A stretch of 64,000 nt of DNA from Thalassia testudinum (lineage: Eukaryota > Streptophyta > Magnoliopsida > Alismatales > Hydrocharitaceae), in the NCBI GenBank assembly GCA_037157565.1, contig JAZHRO010000013.1:80221501-80285500 (forward strand). Reading direction: 5' to 3'. Made by a program: the position numbers and the translations under genes. Position 1 is the first letter of the stretch. Every line of letters begins with the position of its first letter. Positions 55,504 to 64,000 of the stretch are shown here, in pieces. The notes under the pieces were generated by a model that had not been told where the DNA came from, did not search any database, and saw nothing but the letters and a program-made list of their open reading frames with translations.

Positions 55504-57256
55504 TGTAGGATCTAACAGAGGGGGTGAGATTTGGGTAATAAAAGAAATAATGCGGAAGTAAAGCAAATAGACACATAAATATTCAATCTCACAAATACAC
55601 AAGTATTTTTAGGTGGAAACCCAAACCTGTGTAAAAACCACCACCTAATCCTCTCGGTTTAGGATTTTCCGATTGATCGAGTCGATCAAATCCACTAACG
55701 TACTACTTAAACGAGGGTAGTACAACCTCTTACAACCATGCTACTTTGAACGAGGGTAGCATACCTCAAACCCTCCTCTTCACGAGAAATATTTTGTCCC
55801 ACGAAGGAGATGTGAATTTGCAAAGCGAATACCCAACCAAGAACAAAGAAAAGCAACAACAAGAGCCTATAAAGCCACAAAGTATTTATCTTAAACTTAG
55901 CTTTTATAGGCAACGAGTGCTTCCCTGAGTTGGAAGTGAAGTGCATAGTGGATCGGTGCTCTCAGATGAAGATTGTGTAGATAGGAGAGCAATGGCACTT
56001 CTGACACTTGATAAACTCCTCTTTTGGACACAAAGGTATGGAAGTAGTATTCTTAGGTGTGTTTTGCTTAGGAAGGGTGTTCCTCTATTTATAAAGATCC
56101 TAAGAAGGCTTTGAAAGGCCTTGGAAGGCTTCTATAGCTGTTGGGAATAAACCCAAGGCAAATCAAGCTAAAATCAGGGTTGTTAATGATTCTGACAGGG
56201 TTATTAGACGTTTAGATCTATTATCAAACGTCTGGGTCTTCGTTTGATTTTATGGTCGGACATCTGATCTAGAAGGATGGATCAACTGGATGGTGTTGGA
56301 TCAAAACAGACGTCTAAAAGTTACTTTTAAGACATCTGGACTTAAGGTCAGACATCTAATTTAAGAAGGTGTTTCCTTCCTATTTTTGTCCAGACCTAAA
56401 TAGGGTTCTAAGTCTTGTTGGTCAGACGATAGGTCGGACGTCTGACACAAAGTTTGGATGTCTGGAAATAGGTTTTACTGCAGGAATTGATTTCCTGAGG
56501 CTTAACGGCTATAATCACTGACAAAAGTGATTTAAGGATGGATTGAGCCTAACGTTTATTTATCAGACGTCTAGGGTTCTCTACGGATGTTCGAAAGTGA
56601 AAGTAAGTCAGATTAAAGGTTAATCCTCAACGATTAAGTTTGACCAAGCCAACGGTCCTCTAGTTATACGTCTAGCAAGGTCATCAGACGTCTTCTAAGA
56701 CATCTGAAATAAGGGTTGGACGTCTGCAACAAGTAGACAGAGAGCGGGTTGCCAACCTAAGTGTTTTGGATGTTTGATCAAACAGTCAGACGTCTTCAAG
56801 TCAAAGATCAGATGTCTGATTTTTAGAGTGGATGATCAGAAGTTTGATTTTTAGATTTGACGCCTAATCAGGCTGTCTAATGCTTATTTTGGCTTTCTAC
56901 AAAAAGCCTAAGTATCCTAGGGTAGAGTAAGTGTTCCTAGGACTACTGATTAGTTACTTTGGGCTCTTTAAAATATAATCTAGACAAAAAATAAAGAGCA
57001 AAGAATAACAAATGAATGCATGAATAAATGTATCTATCCTATTCTTCATCTCCTTCCTTCTTCAAGCTTTCACTCCAAGCGAAGCTCCTTCTCCTCTACC
57101 AAGCTCCTCCAAACCGCCATGGATGAGAGCCTTGAGCTCCTCCTTCATACTTATAACCATTTGCATTTTCCTAAAACTTTAAACTGAAAGCAAATGTTAA
57201 ATTACAAGTGTTTTGTTATCATCAAAATTAATGATAGTGGTGCCCTTGCACCAACA
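55504..57256 (-). mobile_element. solo LTR, probably Copia (Sirevirus-like)
   Basis: In minus sense it starts TGTTGGTGCAAGGGC, followed by TTTTGATGATAACAAAACA, a start typical of Sirevirus-type Copia LTRs; it ends ...CCTACA. 1753 bp. Flanks gtggc (55499-55503) and atggc (57257-57261) agree at four of five bases. Contains about 20 degenerate AGACGTCT palindromes between 56190 and 56900. Family assignment is by LTR start only. Confidence 0.7.
56190..56900. repeat. AGACGTCT palindrome array
   Basis: Around twenty full or degenerate copies of (C)AGACGTCT(G), irregularly spaced, in the probable Copia LTR. Confidence 0.8.
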
Positions 57257-59412
57257 ATGGCGAGGTGATTGGTGCGGTGGAGCGAGCATGCAAGCTCGTT
57301 GGAGGTACGCCGACACTAGGGAAGACGAAGGTGGTATGGGTGATGTAGTGTGCGAACCTAAGTTCTAAGGGTGTAGGAACAGTCAAGGGAAGGAGAGGAG
57401 TCGAGAACGAATGATTACGGATGAGGAGAGAGCGGGGATGGCACCAGCTATGGTTGGCTGACACCGAAGATGAAGATAGCTCCATAGAGGAGAACATCGA
57501 CATCTGAAGGGGAAGGAAGCTCCTAGCAGGTATGGCGAGGAGCTGCTAGGAGCGGACAACAAAGAGGAAGAGTTTCCCTCTGCCTATGGTATGTGGCAAA
57601 AAGCGAAGAAGCCGAAGAAGGAGGGTCGTTGGAGCAAGCTGGAGCAGGTTGGAGGAAGAGGAAGAAGAGGAGATTTTGAATTCAAAACTTGCTAAGGAGA
57701 ACGACCGATCGTAGGAGGTCTTTTTAAAAGCCTCAGGAAGAGCTCCAAGCCTGCGAAAAAGCTTGAGAAGCTCGAGATATTAGGGGAGAAGATCCCCAAA
57801 ATTCTTGTGTTCACCTAAATTGAGGGGCTCAATTTAGGGTTTGAAAGGCGACGCAAATGATTAGGAAGGTTCTCAGGATCATTACCTTCAAATTTGGAGG
57901 GGTTCAGTTGAGTAATCAGAGAGGAATCTCTAATTGAAGGTCGTCTGCTTTGGGTTCACACCGATAATGGTAGCAGGGACCTTTTTGAAGAAAATGATGA
58001 ATAGTTAGGGGAGTAAATGCAAATAATTCAAAAGTTGGGGGTTGGCTGAAAGAAACAGAGACTTAATAAAGCAAAATGCAAATTAAATCAAGATAGACTT
58101 TGATTGAGGCCAAATTTTGGTATAAACCTAATTTAGATCCAAGGAATCTAATGGTGAAGTCGAATTTCAATTTTAACCAAGTTTTACTATTCAATTTGTA
58201 TAAAAACCCAAATTAGGGTAAAATTCCGTCTGAGACTCTGTTGAAGGTCAAAATGGGTTCAGATGGTCAAACCAAGGATATAAAACCTCTCAAATCATTT
58301 TTATATGAATTTTAGGAGGCTTAGATGAATTTTCTTCTGATCAGAACCTAGCAAGCGAGGAAGATGTCGCCAGAGCTGTGGTAGAGGTGGCCAAAGAGAG
58401 AAATTTAGTGAAGAAGTGCAACCAAACCGAGCTAAGGATTAAGGCTTCGAGTTCTAGAGCTTTAAATAGAGCTTCTGAGGAAGCTCTTGACAAGGAAACA
58501 AGCCCAAATTGGCTTGTGATTGAAGCATGAGATACCCATGAATCTCATGGATTCACACAAGCTTTTCATGCAAGATTCGAGTCCCAAATCAAGTCCAAAC
58601 AATTCCTTACTGTGTGAACATCAATCCCACCAAATTTGGTGGGATTTGATGATGATCTGATACTATTTTGGCACGGTCAAAAGCTTCTTGGAGGTTGGTT
58701 GACCTCCAATGGAAGAAAGGACCCATTTGCAAGGAAGATAAGGAAGTTAGGGACCCATTTGCAAGGATTTTCGAAAGTTAAGGGCTTGTTTGAAAGAAAT
58801 AGTGTTTAAATGGACTAAAATACAAACTAAGTCAAGATGAACTCTGATTGAGCCCAAATTTTGGTACAAACTTAATTTAGACCTAACGAATCTAATGGTG
58901 AAGTTGGATTTTAGTTTTGACCAAGTTTGGCTGAGAAATTTGCATAGAAACACAAATTAGTACAGAAATTTGTTTGTGACTCTATTTAAGGTCAAAATAT
59001 GTTCAAATGGTCAAATCAAGGATACCAAACCTCAACGAATATTTTTCTATGAATTTGAGGGGATTTAAATGAATTTTATCCTGATAGAAACCTCTGTAAT
59101 TTAAGAGGATCTAAAATTAGGGTTTTAGGTGCTAATTTGATTCTCGAAAGATGTGAAACCCCATTTCTACCTATTTAGAACCACTTATTAGCCTTTAATG
59201 CTCAATTGACCTTCAACTGACCCCTGGTAAACCCCGTGATTATTCTGTGCTCATGATATGATGTTAAAACTGTAGAATTAACCCTAATTTAATGTTTTCT
59301 TCTCAAACTGACTTTGTATGGAATTATGGTTCTCAGGCGACTATGCAGGAGCATTTATCACTTAATCCTGACTAAATAAAGCTAGTTATAACTCATGATG
59401 GTGTTACCATCA

Positions 59413-60777
59413 TACCCCCATGCCTAACTTTTGCTAGTTCTTTAGCAAAATCTTATGGAAAGAACTAGATCTCTAGACTATGCATTGATGTTTAGATGCT
59501 TGATTTGTATTACTCTCTAGAAATTAGATTAGAATGCCAACAATATGCCTAGAGGTACACAAGTATCAATCAAGATCCAACCCTAACCTACTTCAACCTG
59601 AGTCTTCCACGAAGGTTTTTAAGGGCCACAAGAACTGCCCAGAGGTTCGTTGAACCCAACGGTTAAAGCACTCGTGCATAGAATGTAATATGTCTAGGTT
59701 CAGTTTGCTAGTACATTTTAGTAAGAGAGAGATAGAAGGATTTTTCATTTGGAGAGTTTTCTGTCTTTTCTTTTTATTTTTCCCTAAATCTGGCCTCAGA
59801 TTGGCCCTAAACACGATCTGTATTGGATTCCTTGTCCCCACCATCAATCCTCAAAAGGCCCCTGGCTTTCGATGCTTAGGGATAGCACCACCCATGGCAA
59901 CCCCCAGAACCCTGGCTTTCGACACTTTGAGATAGTGCCGCCCATGGTGTTCTGTAGCTAAATTCAAGCCCTAGTAATAGACATTTTGAGAAAATCCCAC
60001 CCATGGCACTTGAACTAGCACAAGGTGCTTACATGCCCTCGATAGGATATTTAGATATCCTAGGAGACAAGCACAAAGGAGACGATATCTTATTACGCAT
60101 TGTTGAGTTGAATTTCCCACCTCTCTGTGCTAGGAACTCATCCAATCAACTTGTATTGTCGAGCTGCTCCTAAGCTAGATCTTCGAGATGGCTTTTCATA
60201 ACAGAACACTTTTGGCATGATTTTCTTTATTAAGCGCATTGAACCAGACTAAGTATGTGATTTTGGGTGCTTAGGTTACCAAGCCCCACAAACCAAAGGG
60301 TAGGCAACGGGGCAAAAAAATCCCTAAGCCTTAGACCTACTAGATCAGCTTCGCACTTCCCTCAACCTCTTGAGGACTAATCCAGATATTAACAAATACG
60401 TGAGCTTTTAAGCCCTAAAATAAGACTAAGTGGCCTAAGATCAGCACTCCTACTAATCTCCTTGTCTCTATCATTTCATGAGTTAATCTCTTTTGATTTG
60501 GTCTTGAACTTAAGTAAATCTCATGATCATTTGCTATGACTATCATTTTTTTCTTGATTTTGCTCCTTTTTGACATTTAAAATTTCCTCCTCTTTTCCTC
60601 CTCAAGAAAGATTTGCAATCATTTCACAAAATTTCCTCTAATTTTTTTATTTTTCATTTTTTATATTTTTTTTCATTTTTTAATATGTATTTTTTTGTAA
60701 GAACATCTCAGAGAATTGAATTTTCATATGTTTGCACTTTAATACCCCCCATGCCTAAGTTTTTCAATGTCCTCACT
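59413..60777 (-). other. internal region of the coding-free element
   Basis: Polypurine tract at 59413-59420 (taccccca on the plus strand), a tandem repeat of ccctggc units at about 59860-60007, and a second polypurine-like box at 60745-60750 followed by atgcctaag. Closely parallels 12759-14060 of Athila-2. No coding sequence. Confidence 0.85.
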
Positions 60778-60790
60778 AGCAACGGCGCCA
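60778..60790 (-). promoter_or_regulatory. primer-binding site for tRNA-Asp
   Basis: In sense TGGCGCCGTTGCT: twelve bases match the complement of the tRNA-Asp 3' end, then the match stops. Confidence 0.8.
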
Positions 60791-60793
60791 AAA

Positions 60794-63507
60794 TGTTTGC
60801 ACGAAATTGTCGTTGTTCAAAATAGACGTTGTAGTATAGTTGACAAGATCACTCAAACATTTAAATTTATAAACTCAGAATCTAATTGGAGTCCGAGGTT
60901 GTTTGCATGGAGCAAATGTGGAATTCATACACTAATCTTGATTTAGAATTAATGAGCACAGTAAATTGAGTATCAAATAGAAGATATTCAATAAATAAAC
61001 TAGTCAAAATAGCATTCAAACATAGATCAAATTATCTCATGAAATAGCATGGGTAAAAAGAATGGAAGAAATCTAAAGGTGGTAATTTAGATCACCATTT
61101 TTATCCTTCTAATTAAGCATATACATAAGTATTCAAATCATTCAATAATATCCTCAATCACTTAATCACCATTAACTTAGGTACTTAAACAATGTTACAG
61201 TAACCCGAGTCAAAGGCTCAATCAAACATCGCCTATCAAAGCCAGACAACCTAACCTTCACAGCACAACCCTACAGAAGGCAAGGCTCTCAAGGCCTTCT
61301 CTTCTTCTTCAAGCCTTTCTTAAGACCAAGGCTTTTCACTTCATAACACACACAAAGGCACTCAGAGGCTAAGTGTAAAGCCACTTTGTCTTCAGCACGC
61401 GCCCAAGGATCTTAGAGCCAAGCCCTCCCCCCTCCTCCTCACAGATCTCTCCTCTTCTCTTCTCTCTCAAAACCAGGTCTATATTCGGGTAAGGCAGGTA
61501 ATCAGATCCTAAACAATAGCCAAACCTGCGAGCGTGATCGCAGCCAAGGCATAGAGAGGCTCATGAGCAGGGGACCCAGCCCCCTGGTGTTCTTGGGCAA
61601 TAAGCACAAAATAGGAATTCCACTTAAGCACCTGTGTGAGCCCTTCGTCTTACAATGTGGGACTAAACAAGGGGGCTCTCCCTTGCACAGCAGTTGCAGG
61701 TGATGCTGCCTCTAATTAGGGATGAAGACGTCCCGACAACAACAATTGACAACCTGGGAAGGAACCTGGGGATGTTCCACAATTCCTAGAGGTGATAACT
61801 ACGAAGAACTCGACTGGAGGACTACAGCTAAAATCGGAGAAGATGGTGGCGATGGTGGAGCTCCAGTGAAACCAGCAACACATGAATAAGGGCACTAGGC
61901 CCTAATCAGATGGTCCATAAGGATCGCTGGAGGATGGTGAAGGTGGTGGCGGTGTCCGTGTGGCGTGTGGGGGCATGTGGTGGTCTGATGAAGGCGAAGA
62001 TGATGTACGGTGAAGGGTGAGTTTGGCAGTGGTTTTGAGTGGGTGAAATGCAAAATAAATAAAGGGATTTTGTTGGTGGAAGCATGGTGAAGGTTGTAGG
62101 GGTGGTCACGTGGAATTTTGTGGACTGTGTAGTGCGGGAGGCTTCGCTGGAGTGTCGTCTTAGCGGAGGAAGATGGAGGTGGAAGAGGTAGTTGGATGGT
62201 CAAAATAGGGGAAGAAGGGGATAGGGAGATTCAGGAGAAGAAGAGGGAGAGGACAAGACCTAAATTAATGGACGAAAGGAAAAGTGAGGCATTGGCTTTT
62301 ATTGGCCGACGCCGAAGAGGGTGAAGCCTCCGGTGGTGGAGCGACAACAACGAGAGGGGTCTGAGGACTCCTACTGTGGCTGGCAGGGAGCGGAGGAAGG
62401 CGAGGAAGATGGTCTCACTGCCTATAGTATGTGGTAGTGGGCAAGGAAGTTGGGGAAGAAGATGTCACCAAAGCTGCACTGGAGATGGCCAGAGAGAGAA
62501 ATTTGGTGAAGAAGTGCGGCCAAACCGAGCTAAGGATCAAGGCTTCGAGTTCTAGAGCTTTAAATAGAGCTTCTAAGCAAGCTCTAGACAAGGAAACAAG
62601 CTCAAATTGGCTTATGATTGAAGCACGAGATACCCATGAATCTCGAGGGTTCACACAAGCTTTTCATGCAAGATCTGAGTCCCAAATCAAGTCCAAATAA
62701 TTCCTTACCATGTGAACATCAATCACACTAAATTTGGTGAGATTTGATGATGATCTGATACTATTTTGGCACGGTCAAAAGCTGCTTGGAGGTCAGTTGA
62801 CCTCCAATGGCAGCAAGGACCAATTTGCAAGGAAGATAAGGAAGTTAGGGGCCCATTTGCAATGATTTTCAAAAGTTAAGGGCTTGTCTAAAAGAAATAT
62901 AGTTTAAATGGACTAAAATGCAAAATAAGTCAAGATGGACTCTGATTGGGCCCAAATTTTGGTACAAACCTAATTTAGATCCAAGAAATCTAATGGTGAA
63001 GTTAGATTTTAGTTTTGATCAAGTTTAACAGAAAAATTTGCATAGAAACCCAAATTAGGATAGAAATCTATCTGACTCTATTTAAGGTCAAAATATTTTC
63101 AATGGTCAAATCAAGGATACCAAACCTCAATGAATATTTTTCTATGAATTTGAGGGGATTGAAATGAATTTTGTCCTGACAAAAACCTTTGTAATTTAAG
63201 CGGATCTAAAATTAGGGTTTTAGGTGCTGATTTGATTCTCGAAACATGTGAAACCCCATTTCTACCTATATGGAGCCACTTATTAGACTTTAATGCTCAA
63301 TTAACCTTTAACTGACCCTTTGTAAACCCCATGGTTATCCTGTGCTCATTATATGATGTTAAAATTGCACAATTAACCCTGATTTAATGCTTTCTTCTCA
63401 AACTGGCTTTGTATAGAATTATGGTTCTTAGGCGACTATGCAGGAGCATTTGTCACTTAATCATGACTAAATAAAGCTAGTTATGGCTCATGATGGTGTT
63501 ACCATTA
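60794..63507 (-). repeat. right family-C LTR (5' LTR)
   Basis: 2714 bp. The U5 end carries cgttgtagtatagt (60827-60840), identical to 14 bases near the tRNA-Asp 5' end. Contains the USE-like box 61663-61653 and the U3-terminal inverted repeat 63491-63507 with one mismatch. Frames at 61895-62203 and 62415-62700 are non-coding LTR. Confidence 0.9.
61621..61663 (-). promoter_or_regulatory. USE-like box and weak TATA-like box, 24 nt apart
   Basis: In sense GTCCCACATTG (61663-61653), a 24-nt spacer, then CTTAAGTG (61628-61621), a poor TATA box. Confidence 0.35.
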
Positions 63508-63638
63508 GTTATGCTGCCTCCTAAGGCCAGCACTAACTCAGGCTCGCACGACTCTCACTCAAGTTATGGCACCTCCTAAGGTCAGCACTGGCTCAGGCTC
63601 GTACGCCCCATGCCAAAGTTGATGCTGCCTCATACGGT
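63508..63638. repeat. short tandem repeat between two LTR elements
   Basis: Two units of about 57 bp starting agttatg, containing gcacctcctaaggtcagc or a close variant, and a third partial unit. Lies just before the family-D block at 63639. Confidence 0.75.
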
Positions 63639-64000
63639 GTTACGACCCGGTTCCCGAATCCCTATAAGACACGAGACCAGACCGACTCGACTGATCCCAA
63701 GACCCAGTTGTCCAACGAGAAAGTAACCAAAAAGCAGGAAAGTAAACCACATTCACCATGCTAAGCAACTAACAGTAACAAAAGTACAACAATAAAGAAG
63801 TAAAACTACCACAATACACACCACCACAATAGTAGAAAAGTAACCAGGTATAGGAATATAAAATACAGAATGTAAGTGTACAGAGGTGCAAGAAACTACT
63901 CACTACAACAGAAAAGGAGTACAACAAGAAGCTACAACTACTGGGCTCTACTGGGCCCAGCACCCTCTGCTGTCGTAGGCTCTGGCTACTCAACACCTGG
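63639..64000. mobile_element. second family-D LTR-like element, cut by the window end
   Basis: Starts tgttacgaccc and aligns with 44279 onward (cccgag/cacgag, tcccaagacc, gtaaccaaaa blocks). The true start may be a little upstream, as weak similarity to 44185-44278 is seen in 63548-63638. Confidence 0.65.

Larger units (their letters stand above)
54294..59412 (-). repeat. left family-C LTR, enlarged by insertion and partial duplication
   Basis: Begins tgtttatgcg (U5 end in sense) and ends TGATGGT-GTT-ACCATCA (59396-59412). It is 2.4 kb longer than the right LTR: 1.76 kb is the Copia-like solo LTR, and the rest is a repeated U3 segment, with two diverged versions of the same region at about 57600-58365 and 58366-59100. 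Confidence 0.8.
54294..63507 (-). mobile_element. coding-free LTR element (family C) with a chimeric left LTR
   Basis: Two family-C LTRs (54294-59412 and 60794-63507) surround a 1.38-kb internal region that has a polypurine tract and PBS but no gag or pol. The internal region matches the 3' non-coding region of Athila-2, fused directly to the PBS, so all coding sequence was deleted. Flanks (gtaga and gttat) do not match, and the right LTR ends in TA, so ectopic recombination or decay is likely. Confidence 0.8.

Noticed and set aside
55793..55803. tgtcccacgaa in the probable Copia LTR as another USE
   Set aside because: Only the GTCCCAC core matches and no TATA box follows at 24 nt in either reading direction that I could see.
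63508..63512. gttat as the right target duplication of the coding-free element
   Set aside because: The left flank is gtaga; only two of five bases agree, so no duplication is claimed.

Overview
The window is a block of repeat-rich intergenic DNA from a flowering plant. The support is Ty3/gypsy elements of Athila type: a DLGAS protease, an FMDD reverse transcriptase, the [10 protein letters not shown] signature after the integrase core, and primer-binding sites complementary to tRNA-Asp. There is also a plant L1-type LINE and a probable Copia solo LTR. I found no intact host gene. Almost every long reading frame lies in a mobile element or is a composition artefact inside a long LTR. Species cannot be named from the sequence.

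Left half (1-32612), a four-level nest. The oldest element, Athila-0 (minus strand), is split into an RT fragment (836-1567) and a protease/gag fragment (28528-30421) that runs into a truncated LTR (30422-32612). Athila-1 (1573-28522, TSD gtcag) sits inside it and carries gag and protease but no RT, RNase H or integrase. Athila-2 (9991-26424, TSD gaata) sits inside the right LTR of Athila-1 and has a full gag-PR-RT-RNaseH-IN order with a few stops and one frameshift. A plus-strand solo LTR (16427-19129, TSD caccg) of the same family sits inside the RT of Athila-2. A plus-strand LTR fragment (1 to about 834) cuts Athila-0 on the left.

Middle (33235-53388). One LINE of about 6.2 kb is spread over 20 kb. 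Its 17-bp target-site duplication (one mismatch) is at 33235-33251 and 53372-53388. It holds Athila-3 (34083-40792, TSD gatac), an LTR-like insertion (44185-47045, probable TSD accaa), a solo LTR (47861-49511, TSD agggc) and a plus-strand solo LTR (50485-53119, TSD gccgc). LINE ORF1 (DUF4283-like plus CCHC knuckle) and ORF2 (endonuclease, YADD reverse transcriptase, zf-RVT region) are both broken.

Right end (54294-64000). A coding-free LTR element (54294-63507) has two family-C LTRs around a 1.4-kb internal region. Its left LTR is chimeric and also holds a probable Copia solo LTR (55504-57256). A second copy of the 44185-47045 family begins near the window end.

The most notable signals are non-coding and shared between LTR families: (1) an snRNA-type promoter (USE, 24 nt, TATA box) in all seven family-B/C LTRs examined, followed in family B by a T-run 235-250 nt downstream; (2) a U5 segment complementary to the 5' end of tRNA-Asp, next to a PBS for its 3' end; (3) perfect inverted repeats at the U3 terminus whose arms differ between families but stay paired; (4) a duplicated polypurine box at both ends of the 3' non-coding region; (5) dense palindrome arrays (AGCT; AGACGTCT).
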